A stretch of DNA of 31,795 nt from WVWN01 sp964563535 (lineage in GTDB: Bacteria; RBG-13-66-14; B26-G2; WVWN01): assembly GCA_964563535.1 (NCBI GenBank), contig CAZLXP010000022.1, positions 1-31,795 on the forward strand, given 5' to 3'. The translations under genes were made by a program, and so were the position numbers. Within the stretch, counting starts at the first letter, position 1; every line of letters starts with the position of its first letter. The notes beneath the pieces are model-generated. The model made no database searches. It was not told where the DNA came from and saw nothing but the letters and a program-made list of their open reading frames with translations. Positions 16,100 through 24,600 of the stretch are shown here, piece by piece.

Positions 16100-17146
16100 A
16101 TGAGGTTACTGGCGGTAAAAACGCACGCCGCGGGCGACCTGTTGCTGACGACGCCCGCCCTCCGCGCCTTGCGGCGCGGCTTCCCGGACGCGGACCTGAT
16201 CCTTTTAACGGGGCGCGCCAACGTCGACGTCGCCGGCGCCGTTCCGGGCGCGGACGCGTATATGTTCGCGGACGAAAAAGCGGCCCTCAAGCCGAACCCG
16301 GTCGCGACGTATAAACTTTTTAGGCACATCAAAAATTGCGGGGCCGATAAAGTCGTGCTGTTCCAACCGTGGCCGGCGCTGGCTCGCCTTCTAAAACTGA
16401 GCCGCACGCCCGTATACGCGCCGTTCGCCGGGCCCAAACTCCCCCGGTACCTGGCCGGCGGCGCGACCTGGCAACCGAACGGCAATAAATACGTCGCGGA
16501 AAACTACGCCGAAGTGGCCGAGGCGGCGGGCTGCGCCCGAGACAACTTGCAACTCGACTTCGTCATCCCGAGGGGCGTGCCTAAAGCTTCGGAGATTACC
16601 GGCGTGAAGCATAAGAAAAAATACGTCGCGCTGGCACCCTCCGGCGGCCGGAACCCGCGCGAGACGGTATCCGCGAAATTGCCGCCCGAATACTTCTTCG
16701 TCGAAATCGCCGATTTCATAAAGAAAGAGACGGAGCGCCAGGTGGTAATCATCGGCGGCCCGCACGACAAGGAACGGTGCGCGGCCATCGCCGCCAAAAC
16801 GGGCGACGGGCGGGTAGTAAACCTCGCCGGGAAAACCGACGTGTTCGAGAGCGCCCGCGTCATCGAGGAGGCCGCCTACCTCATAACCGTCGATACGCTG
16901 GCCATGCACGTCGGCGTAGCACTCCAAAGGCCGACCCTCGCGCTCTTCGCGCCCACCAACCCCGGCGCCCTTCTCCCTCGCGACGGAACGGCCACGGCCG
17001 TCGCCGCCGAGCTGGAGTGCGCCCCCTGCTACGCCAACTCGCCCTTCCCCCGCTGCCAGCGCCCCTTCAAGTATGAATGCCGTGAGCGCATCCCGCTGGC
17101 GCCCGTCAAAGAATTCATTTCAAAGCGGGAGGGGCGACAGGGCTGA
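16100..17146 (+). CDS. Glycosyltransferase family 9 protein (heptosyltransferase-like)
   Basis: GT9 enzymes transfer heptose to lipid A-core at the inner face of the cytoplasmic membrane. The 348-residue protein has the N-terminal HAAGDLLLTTPALRALR motif (9-25), a C-terminal nucleotide-sugar half starting VALAPSGGRNPRETV, and the family signature near DTLAMHVGVALQRPTLALFAPTNP (its core DTLAMHVGVALQ). A cluster of Cys near the C-terminus (CAPCYANSPFPRCQ, then YECRERI) is typical of many heptosyltransferases. Donor and acceptor cannot be named. AGGGG lies shortly before the ATG. It may be co-transcribed with the outer-membrane protein gene. Confidence 0.88.
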   Translation: MRLLAVKTHAAGDLLLTTPALRALRRGFPDADLILLTGRANVDVAGAVPGADAYMFADEKAALKPNPVATYKLFRHIKNCGADKVVLFQPWPALARLLKLSRTPVYAPFAGPKLPRYLAGGATWQPNGNKYVAENYAEVAEAAGCARDNLQLDFVIPRGVPKASEITGVKHKKKYVALAPSGGRNPRETVSAKLPPEYFFVEIADFIKKETERQVVIIGGPHDKERCAAIAAKTGDGRVVNLAGKTDVFESARVIEEAAYLITVDTLAMHVGVALQRPTLALFAPTNPGALLPRDGTATAVAAELECAPCYANSPFPRCQRPFKYECRERIPLAPVKEFISKREGRQG

Positions 17147-17183
17147 ACGCTTTACGGGGAAATCTCTTTCTTTTACGCCGGAG

Positions 17184-17209
17184 CCCCTGGACTTCAAGTC
17201 GGGTTTTTT
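17184..17209 (+). terminator. Intrinsic terminator after the GT9 gene
   Basis: A hairpin centred on GGACTTCAAGTC, extended by CC/GG pairs with one bulge, is followed by six T. It lies about 40 bases beyond the GT9 stop codon. Confidence 0.65.
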
Positions 17210-17220
17210 ATTCCAAAGGG

Positions 17221-17303
17221 ATATACCCCAAGATACGGAAGCTTTTAATATAACAACGGGAAGCGACCCTCGTAAACGGCGACCAAGGCACTAGGGGGTA
17301 TAT
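17221..17303. repeat. Inverted repeat flanking 65 bases in the GT9-rpiB intergenic region
   Basis: ATATACCCC (17221-17229) is the exact reverse complement of GGGGTATAT (17295-17303). The stretch lies between two plus-oriented terminators and holds no open frame I can support. It could be the closing stem of a small RNA, but no promoter is obvious. Confidence 0.35.
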
Positions 17304-17371
17304 ATTAATTAGGTGCGGGGGTTGTGGGCGGCGCCGCGGGAACGGCGGGAAAGGTGCCGTGAAGTTTTTTG

Positions 17372-17396
17372 AGCCGGTTTCGCAGCCGGCTTTTTT
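17372..17396 (+). terminator. Plus-oriented intrinsic terminator at the 3' edge of rpiB
   Basis: AGCCGG (17372-17377) pairs with CCGGCT (17386-17391) and six T follow. The T-run is on the plus strand, so it does not serve the minus-strand glyA-rpiB transcript; instead it would stop plus transcription before it runs antisense into rpiB. Confidence 0.7.
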
Positions 17397-17844
17397 ATTT
17401 GGCGTAATCCTCTTCTATGGCTTTTATCTTATTCACGCGCCGTTCGTGGCGGCCGCCCTCGAACGGCGTCTCGAGCCAGGCGGTCAAAATTTCCCGGGCG
17501 TATTGGAAGCCGGTCTGGTCGCCCGAGAGGACCAGGACGTTAGCGTCGTTGTGGGCGCGCGTCAGCCGGGCCATATAAATCGTCCAACACAGCGCCGCCC
17601 GGATGCCGGGGACCTTGTTGGCCGCCATCGACATGCCGAGGCCGGTGGCGCATATCAAAACGCCGCGCTCGGCGCCGCCCCGCGCCACGGCCTCCGCGGC
17701 GGCCCGGCCGAAATCCACGTAGTCGCAGGATTCCTCGTTGTCGGTGCCGAAGTCGACGACGTCGTGCCCCAGCTCGACCGCGACACCCTTCAAATACTCC
17801 TTCAACGAATAGCCGCGATGGTCGGCCGCGAAAGCAATCCTCAT
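17395..17844 (-). CDS. rpiB: Ribose-5-phosphate isomerase B
   Basis: The enzyme interconverts ribulose 5-phosphate and ribose 5-phosphate. The 149-residue protein begins MRIAFAADHRGY (Asp8-His9 of the active site), contains ICATGLGMSMAANK (64-77) with the catalytic Cys65, and has RAHNDANVLVLSG with the conserved His. Length is exactly that of the RpiB/LacAB family. Its ATG overlaps the glyA TGA by ATGA, so translation is coupled. A much longer in-frame reading upstream is a shadow inside glyA. Confidence 0.95.
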   Translation of the reverse strand: MRIAFAADHRGYSLKEYLKGVAVELGHDVVDFGTDNEESCDYVDFGRAAAEAVARGGAERGVLICATGLGMSMAANKVPGIRAALCWTIYMARLTRAHNDANVLVLSGDQTGFQYAREILTAWLETPFEGGRHERRVNKIKAIEEDYAK

Positions 17845-19127
17845 ACCGCCATCCCCCGCCTCTTCGCCTCCGCCATATACCGCGCCTTCATCTCGGCATA
17901 CAGCGGGAAGCGCGCGCATAAAACGCGAACCTCGTCCCGGACCTCGGCTGCGACGGCGTCGTCTTCGACGTTCTGGAGGACCTTCGCGATCATGTCGCCG
18001 ATGGCCTCCATTTCCGGTTCCTTCATGCCGCGCGTCGTCAGCGCCGGCGTCCCGATGCGGATGCCGGAGGTCACGAACGGTTTCTGGGGGTCGAAGGGGA
18101 TGGTGTTCTTGTTCACGGTGACGCCGGCTTCCTCCAGGCGCTTTTCGGCCACCTTGCCCGTCAGCCCGAAGGGCCTGAGGTCCACCAGCATGAGGTGGGT
18201 GTCGGTCCCGCCGGAGACGATGCGCAGGCCGTTTCGGGCGAGGCGGGCCGCCAGCGTCGCGGCGTTGGCGACGATTTGCTTCTGGTAATCCTTGAACTCG
18301 GGTTTCAGCGCCTCGGCCAGGCACACCGCCTTGGCGGCGATGACGTGCATGAGCGGGCCGCCCTGGATGCCGGGGAAGACGACGCGGTCGAGGTCCTTGG
18401 CCAACTCCTCTTTGCACATAATCAATCCCGCGCGAGGGCCCCGCAGCGTCTTGTGGGTGGTGGTGGTGATGTAGTCGGCCACGCCCACCGGCGTGGGGTG
18501 GAGCCCCGTCGCGACCAGCCCCGCGATGTGCGCGATATCCGCGACCATCACCGCCCCCACCTCGTCGCATATCTCCCGGAATTTCGTGAAATCGAGCGTC
18601 CGCGGGTACGCGCTCGCGCCCACCATCATCAGCTTGGGTTTGTGCTCCTGCGCCAACTTCCGCAGCGCGTCGAAGTCCACGGTCTCGGTGTCCTCGCGCA
18701 CGCCGTATTGCACGACGTGGAAGTATCGGCCCGAGAAGTTTATGGGGTGGCCGTGGCTGAGGTGGCCGCCGTGGCTGAGGTTCATGCCGAGCATCGTATC
18801 GCCCGGCTCCATCACGGTGAAGTAAACCGCCATATTGGCCTGCGTCCCGGAATGCGGCTGGGCGTTCACGTGTTCGGCGCCGAAGAGTTGCTTGGCGCGC
18901 TCGACGGCGAGCGTTTCGCCTATGTCCACGTACTGGCAGCCGCCGTAGTAACGGCGCCCCGGGTACCCTTCGGCGTACTTATTGGTCATGACGGAGCCTA
19001 CGGCCTCGAGCACGGCCTCGCTGACGAAGTTTTCGCTCGCGATAAGCTCGAGGGTCTCGCTCTGGCGCCGTATCTCGCCGAGTACCGCCGCCGCTACTTC
19101 CGGGTCCGTTTCCCATAAATGGCTCAT
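17841..19127 (-). CDS. glyA: Serine hydroxymethyltransferase
   Basis: This PLP enzyme converts serine and tetrahydrofolate to glycine and methylene-tetrahydrofolate, the main one-carbon source. The 428 residues carry LIASENFVS (28-36), NKYAEGYPGRRYYGG (49-63), VMVADIAHIAGLVA and the PLP lysine Lys226 in TTTTHKTLRGPRAGLI. Nothing is missing. The ATG at 19127 is chosen for its GGAGG six bases upstream; an extension of 19 residues upstream overlaps the promoter. It is the first gene of glyA-rpiB. Confidence 0.97.
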   Translation of the reverse strand: MSHLWETDPEVAAAVLGEIRRQSETLELIASENFVSEAVLEAVGSVMTNKYAEGYPGRRYYGGCQYVDIGETLAVERAKQLFGAEHVNAQPHSGTQANMAVYFTVMEPGDTMLGMNLSHGGHLSHGHPINFSGRYFHVVQYGVREDTETVDFDALRKLAQEHKPKLMMVGASAYPRTLDFTKFREICDEVGAVMVADIAHIAGLVATGLHPTPVGVADYITTTTHKTLRGPRAGLIMCKEELAKDLDRVVFPGIQGGPLMHVIAAKAVCLAEALKPEFKDYQKQIVANAATLAARLARNGLRIVSGGTDTHLMLVDLRPFGLTGKVAEKRLEEAGVTVNKNTIPFDPQKPFVTSGIRIGTPALTTRGMKEPEMEAIGDMIAKVLQNVEDDAVAAEVRDEVRVLCARFPLYAEMKARYMAEAKRRGMAV

Positions 19128-19155
19128 ATCAAACCTCCGAACGCTGGCGCCGTCA

Positions 19156-19184
19156 AAAATATCACCCGGCGCGGGGCAAGTCAA
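19156..19184 (-). promoter_or_regulatory. Sigma70-type promoter of glyA-rpiB
   Basis: On the minus strand -35 TTGACT (19184-19179) and -10 TATTTT (19161-19156) are separated by 17 bp, followed by a leader of roughly 20 bases with a good GGAGG. Confidence 0.65.
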
Positions 19185-19317
19185 TCATAATCCATAATTA
19201 AATATATATGACCCCGGCGCCGAAGCCCGCCCATAGGTTGAGGCCAATCGCCGACCAAACTAATTACCGGCTCGAGTCGGCGCGGAGCCGCAACTCCCTC
19301 CGCGCGAGCGATAAGCC

Positions 19318-19346
19318 TTGACGCCGAATAAAACGTTATTTATGAT
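19318..19346 (+). promoter_or_regulatory. Upstream promoter in the glyA / PorV-like intergenic region
   Basis: A -35 TTGACG (19318-19323) and -10 TATGAT (19341-19346) are separated by 17 bp, pointing towards the PorV-like gene. Transcription would begin near 19353, about 200 bases before the ATG. Confidence 0.55.
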
Positions 19347-19352
19347 ATGGCC

Positions 19353-19498
19353 ACGCTCCGGCGAAAAGCGGTCGAGCGTCCGCAACGGGTTGGCGGCCGC
19401 GCCGACGCGCGGCCCCGTTCCGAAAAACGTCGAGTGACTAAGGCCGCGAGCAGTCGGATTGGAGGGATGGCCGCCGGCCAAGGGGTCGCCTTTTAAGC
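19353..19498 (+). ncRNA. Candidate structured RNA or long leader upstream of the PorV-like gene
   Basis: The segment begins at the predicted start site. Its first element is a hairpin (ACGCTC 19353-19358 with GAGCGT 19374-19379), then a larger one: AACGG/CCGTT (19384-19388, 19415-19419) enclosing a perfect 8-bp GGCCGCGC/GCGCGGCC stem with a CGAC loop (19395-19414). No known RNA family is recognised and no strong terminator follows, so it may be a 5' leader. A 73-codon minus-strand frame here looks like nothing known. Confidence 0.3.
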
Positions 19499-19527
19499 TT
19501 GATTTTCGCGCAGGCCGACGTTATAAT
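19499..19527 (+). promoter_or_regulatory. Proximal promoter of the PorV-like gene
   Basis: A -35 TTGATT (19499-19504) and a perfect -10 TATAAT (19522-19527) have a 17-bp spacer. AAGGGGG at about 19537-19543 is the ribosome-binding site. Confidence 0.75.
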
Positions 19528-19550
19528 CCAAACCGTAAGGGGGTCACGAA

Positions 19551-20537
19551 ATGAGGAAAGTAATAATAATATTAGTAACCGCCAGCGCAGCCGCGGCCGT
19601 GTCGACGTGGGCCGAAACTGAAGACATCCCGCTATTCTTATGGCTACTCATCGAACCGGGCTCGCGGCCCGGCGGCTTAGGCAAAGCTTTTACGGGCTTA
19701 GCCGACGACGTGAACGCCTCGTATTACAACCCGGGCGGCCTGGCTCTCCAGGAGAAAAACGGCGTCACCGTCATGCACGAGCCCCGCGGCACCGGCGGGC
19801 TTAACGACATGTTCTACGACTACGTCGCGTTCGGCTACCGGACCGGCAAATACGGCACCGTATGCATGGACGTGATTTATAGCGACGCCGGTAAAAGCGA
19901 CATGTTGGACCCGGAAGGACGCACCATAGGCATCATGCACATGTACGGGGCCGCGCCTTCCCTATATTGGAGCTACCCAATTCGCAAAGGCCTGGGCGTA
20001 GGCGCGGGTTTGACGTTCGCCTACGAACACCTTACGGACCTCCCCGGCGGCGTCGACCAACAATTGTTGTTCAACGCCGGCGTATTATACCAAACGCCCC
20101 TCAAAGGTCTAAGCGGCGGCCTGGCTTTCAACAAACTCGGGACCAACGAGACGGGTACACGCTTCAACAAAGAGAAACAACCGGTCGAAGCAAGCTGGTC
20201 GCCGCCGCGAACGGTCCGCCTCGGCCTGGCTTACAAAGTATTTTCCACCGACCTCAACGACCTAACCTTGGCCACCGACGGCTCGAAACAACTGATGAAC
20301 CTCGACGACCGTTTGAGCGAGGAATTCGACCAGGCGGTCTACTCGGGCGGCGCGGAATATATCTACGCAAAGATGGTAGCGGTGCGGGCCGGATATTACC
20401 GCGACAGGGTGGGCGAAATCACGGGCTTGACGTTGGGCTTCGGCTTCGCCTACAAGGGCCTCAGCTTCGACTACGGCCGCGTACCCGAGGGCGTTTACGG
20501 CGACCGGAGCCGCTTCGCCGTCGGTTACTTGTTCTAA
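19551..20537 (+). CDS. PorV/PorQ-family outer-membrane beta-barrel protein
   Basis: The 328-residue protein has a signal peptide (about 1-21, ending TWA) and then the family hallmark GSRPGGLGKAFTGLADD followed by NASYYNPGGLA, the plug region of FadL-like PorV/PorQ proteins. The rest is a regular barrel pattern ending in Tyr-Leu-Phe. In Bacteroidetes PorV carries type IX secretion substrates from the translocon to the sortase PorU. Because a C25 peptidase with a T9SS tail is encoded 13 kb away, a related role is plausible, though many such proteins outside Bacteroidetes have no known job. It starts a plus-strand envelope cluster. Confidence 0.82.
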   Translation: MRKVIIILVTASAAAAVSTWAETEDIPLFLWLLIEPGSRPGGLGKAFTGLADDVNASYYNPGGLALQEKNGVTVMHEPRGTGGLNDMFYDYVAFGYRTGKYGTVCMDVIYSDAGKSDMLDPEGRTIGIMHMYGAAPSLYWSYPIRKGLGVGAGLTFAYEHLTDLPGGVDQQLLFNAGVLYQTPLKGLSGGLAFNKLGTNETGTRFNKEKQPVEASWSPPRTVRLGLAYKVFSTDLNDLTLATDGSKQLMNLDDRLSEEFDQAVYSGGAEYIYAKMVAVRAGYYRDRVGEITGLTLGFGFAYKGLSFDYGRVPEGVYGDRSRFAVGYLF

Positions 20538-20553
20538 AACGACCGAAAAACGC

Positions 20554-21588
20554 GTGGTTCGGCCTATAAAGACTATTATCGAGCGGACACAAGCCGTCGT
20601 CACCTTAGTCGTGGCGACGGCCTTAACATCGCCGGCGGCCGCGGTGATTATAGGCGGCGACCAGCCTACGATACCCGACGGATTACGGGCCGTGGCCGTT
20701 ATCGGCGAAGCGGGCCGCGGCGACGGCCAATTCAACGAGCCCACGGCCGTAGCTTTCGACGGCGCGCGCCGGCTCTACGTCGTCGACAGCCGGAACATTC
20801 GAATCCAGCGGTTCTTCGCCGAAGGCGACTTCGACATGTCGTTCGGCCGTTTCGGGTGGACAGGGGAAGGGCTCGTCTCGCCGTACGGCATCGCGGCCGA
20901 CCAGGAACTCTACGTATACGTGAGCGACCGCGAGCGGGGGCTGATACACCAATACGATATCTACGGAAAATACCTCAAATCGTACGGCCAGACGCGGAAG
21001 ATATCGACGGGCTTCGAACGCCCCGCGGGCCTGGCCGTCGATAACCTGGGGAACTTGTGGGCCGCGGATGCCGGCAACCACAACGTGAAGAGGATAAACG
21101 CCCTCGGCGAAATAACGTTGGAGGTCGGTTACTACGGGGCCGAGCTGGGGAAACTCAACCTGCCGGCGGCCGTGGCGGTGGACGAAAGCGGGGGCGTCGT
21201 CGTGGCCGACGCGGGCAACTCCCGGCTCCAGCGCTTCGACCGCTTCGGCAATCCCGTCGCCTTGATAACGGAGGCCGGCGGCGAGGACCTAAGGAATCCC
21301 TCCGGCGTGTGCCTCGACCGGTTCGGCAACGTGTTCGTATCCGATACCGGAAACGACCGCGTAGCCGTATTCGACGCCGACGGCCGCTACCTATTCGACT
21401 ACGGAAAACTAGGGGGCGGCAAAAAGGATTTCGACCACCCGGGGGGCCTCGCCTTCGGCCCGGACGGGAAATTATATGTAGCGGATACGTATAATAACGT
21501 AATAAAGGTATTGGAAGTGCTCTACCGCCAACCGGGCCGGCTCGAGAAGCCGCCGCGAATTCCGGCGCCGGCGCCGAACGAACCGTAA
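20554..21588 (+). CDS. Exported NHL-repeat beta-propeller protein
   Basis: The 344-residue protein has a signal peptide (about 1-30, ending SPAAA) and about six NHL blades, each with an F-x-x-P-x-G-(L/V/I)-A-V-D pattern followed by (L/V)-x-V-(A/S)-D-(T/A/S)-x-N-x-R. Examples are FNEPTAVAFDGARRLYVVD, NLPAAVAVDESGGVVVADA and NPSGVCLDRFGNVFVSDTG. Such propellers usually bind proteins or glycans; no catalytic motif is seen. It starts 16 bp after the PorV-like gene on a GTG, so the two are probably co-transcribed and may act together in the periplasm. The C-terminus is a short Pro-rich tail. Confidence 0.85.
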   Translation: MVRPIKTIIERTQAVVTLVVATALTSPAAAVIIGGDQPTIPDGLRAVAVIGEAGRGDGQFNEPTAVAFDGARRLYVVDSRNIRIQRFFAEGDFDMSFGRFGWTGEGLVSPYGIAADQELYVYVSDRERGLIHQYDIYGKYLKSYGQTRKISTGFERPAGLAVDNLGNLWAADAGNHNVKRINALGEITLEVGYYGAELGKLNLPAAVAVDESGGVVVADAGNSRLQRFDRFGNPVALITEAGGEDLRNPSGVCLDRFGNVFVSDTGNDRVAVFDADGRYLFDYGKLGGGKKDFDHPGGLAFGPDGKLYVADTYNNVIKVLEVLYRQPGRLEKPPRIPAPAPNEP

Positions 21589-21623
21589 ATCCGAAAACCG
21601 CGGTGCGGTCGCGGCCTAAACAG

Positions 21624-21652
21624 CGCCCTCACCCCCGGGAGGGGGCGTTTTT
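21624..21652 (+). terminator. Intrinsic terminator/attenuator directly before the large barrel gene
   Basis: CGCCCTC (21624-21630) pairs with GAGGGGGCG (21639-21647), with a two-G bulge, followed by five T. The start ATG at 21658 comes only five bases later, and the purine-rich 3' arm holds the only Shine-Dalgarno-like sequence. It could end the NHL transcript or control the next gene. Confidence 0.6.
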
Positions 21653-21657
21653 ATATA

Positions 21658-24600
21658 ATGGCGAGATATTACAGCTGGGGACTTCTCCTCGTCGGCCTAT
21701 GGGCCGCCGCCGCGCCGGCCGCGGCCGCCGAGGAAGGACCGCGGTGGCACGAGACCCTCGCCGCCGCGCGCGAGTCTTTCCAAATACCGGAAGTCGCGGC
21801 CGACGCCGTTTATAAATTACCCCACAAATTCCTCTTCGTGGGCTCCGAGACCGTCCGCGTCGGCGACCAACGTTGGGAGCGGGGCCGCGACTACCGCGTC
21901 GACTACGACGCCGGGACCATCACCGTAATCGCGCCGCCGCCGTACGCCGGCCCCATGGTCGTGGCGTACGAATACCTCCCCTTCCTGCAGACCGAGGACT
22001 ACCGCGCCGCGCTCGAAGGCGAGAAAGAGGCCGAGGCGCTCGAGCGGCTGGAGGAGGCCGCGGCCGCGCCGTCGCAGCTCGACGTAACCGGCTCCAAGAC
22101 CTTCACGGTCTCGAGCGGGAACGTCGAAGGAACCGACTTCGACCAATCCCTCCGCCTGTCCATAAGGGGAAACGTCGGCGACGTGAAAATCACGGGGGAA
22201 ATCTCGGACCAGGACTTGCCGCTGGAGGAAGGGGGGGCCACCGAGGAAATCGAGGCCGTGGATAAAATAAGCGTCCGCGTCGAAGGGCGGCACTGGGCGG
22301 CGACCTTGGGGGATTACGACGCCGCGATCGGCGGCCGGCGCTTCGCCGATTACCAACGACGCCTGACGGGCATCAAGGGCGAAGCGTTCTACCCGACGTG
22401 GGAGGCCGCGGCCTACGGCGCCCGGGCGCGCGGCCGCTTCGCCACCAACGAGTTCTACGGCGCCGACGGCGTCCAGGGCCCCTATCAGCTCTCCGCCCGC
22501 GACGACGACGAAATTCTAATACTCCCGGGTACCGAAACCGTATGGCTGAACGGCGTCAAGTTGAAAGAGGGCGAAAACAACGACTACGTCGTCGACTACG
22601 ACCTGGCGACGGTTACCTTCACCGTCCGCCGGCCCATCACGGCTGAGGACCGCGTCGTCGTCGACTTCCAATATACGACCGAAGAATACCAACGCAACTT
22701 CTTCGGCGGCGAAACTGAAGGCCGCTTCCTGAACGACGCCGTCACCGTCGGCGCGTTGTACCTGCACGAGGAAGACAACCGCGCCCGCGATTTCTACGGG
22801 TTGGCGGATTACCCCACCTACCGCAAGTTACTCGAAGGCGCCGGCGACGACCCGGAACGCGCGCGCGTCGTCGCGCTCGACGAGAACGGCGATATAATTT
22901 ACGAGTACGTCGGCCAGGGATTGGGCGAATACGTCCGGCAATGGGACCCGGGGTTGGGAAAGTACGTCTACCTCTACGTGGGCCCGGGCAACGGCGACTA
23001 CATGCCGAGGACGATTCTGCTTCCGTTCCCGAAACGCCACAGCCTTTTCGACGCCAACACCCTCTTCGCGCCGTCGCGCCTCCTGACCGTCGAGGCCGAG
23101 GGGGCGACGAGCGACCTCGACCCCAACACCTTCTCCGCTCTAAACGACGGCGATAACACCGGCCTCGCCGGTACTGCGGCCGCTACCGTCCGTCTTGACG
23201 CGCTGGAGTTATTCCGACCGGCGGGCCAGCTCGACGTCCGCCACGTCGTCGAGAAGAGAGACACCCGCTTCCGCAACCTGGGGCGCGAGGACGACGTCGC
23301 TTTCCTTAAGCGATGGGACCTGGAGGACGAGGTCGCCGGCCTCACCCACCCGCCCGGATATAACCTGTACGAGACCACCGTCACGGAGCGGCCCATCGCG
23401 CCGCTTACGGTATCGGCGAGTTACGGCTCCATCCGCCAGCGGTACGTCGGCCTCTCGGCGAACGGCTATATGAACCAGCACGGCCAACGAACCGGGGCCG
23501 CCCTCAGCTGGGAGCCCGAACGCTGGCCGCGCGTGACGTACGATTTCAACCACGTGCGACGTCGCGGCCAACGCGACACCGGCGCAACCCTCGGGGACGG
23601 CGAATCGATACCCAAAAGCGTATTCACGGTCGACGAAAATACCCGGCGCGAACAGGACGGGGAAATCTCGTACTCGTTCTGGCGGCTCAGCCCGTTCGTC
23701 CGCGTTCACGATAAAAAGCGCCGCGCCGACTACGACGCAGACGGCGTCGCGGACGAGGGGAAGCTGGAGCAAGACCTCGAGGTCGGGACGGGCGTGCAAC
23801 CCGGGGCCGGGTGGAACGTACACCTGGGCCATACCGCCGGGCGCGGCCAAAAGGTCGTCGACCGCGCCTTCGTCCCCCACTACCGCCGGAACGAGGAGCG
23901 CGCCGCCGCCACCTACGATGACCCGGGGTTGCTCAACCTTAACGCCGAATATACCAAGATAAAAAAAGATTTCTTCGCGGCGGACGAGGCCGACGTCGAC
24001 TCCGACCTCTCGCTGGTGGAGCTATACTATACGCCGCTGGAGCGCGCGTTGGCGCTGAGGACGCGCTACGAACTGAACAGCGTCCGGGAATTCGAGCGCG
24101 AAGAAATATTCGAAATCGCGGAGGACGGCGACGGCGACTACCGCCGCGTACGCGACCCTAAAAACCCTAACCGCTACATCTACATTTACGACCCGGACGA
24201 CCCGGAGGCCTACTACGTAAAAAAATACCGCTATACCGGCCGCGCCTACCGCGTCCTCGAGCCGGACCTCACCGCCACCGTCGACCTCCGCCCCTACCGC
24301 TTCAACGACGTGCGTCGCGAAGGCGGCGACCGCAACCGCTGGCTGGACGCCGCGGCCGCGGACCTTTACGTCCACGCGCGGAACAGCTCCACGTCGCCGC
24401 GGCGCCTCGCCGTGGCCGCCCTCCAAGACCTGCTGGCGGCGGACGCGCTGGACAGCAGCCTGGAACAACGGTATACCTTTACGATATTACCCGTCAACCG
24501 ACGACTGACGGGCCGGGTGCGCTATTCCGTCAAAGACGACCTCGACCGGACCGTCGCCTCGCGCCAACGACGCAGTTGGCGCACGTCGCGGTACGCCGAA

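Noticed and set aside
17845..18570. Minus-strand frame extending rpiB upstream
   Set aside because: The extension is a shadow inside glyA; RpiB starts at the ATG overlapping the glyA stop.
19260..19481. 73-codon minus-strand frame in the glyA/PorV-like intergenic region
   Set aside because: No ribosome-binding site, no family pattern, and it overlaps the structured plus-strand region and an upstream promoter.
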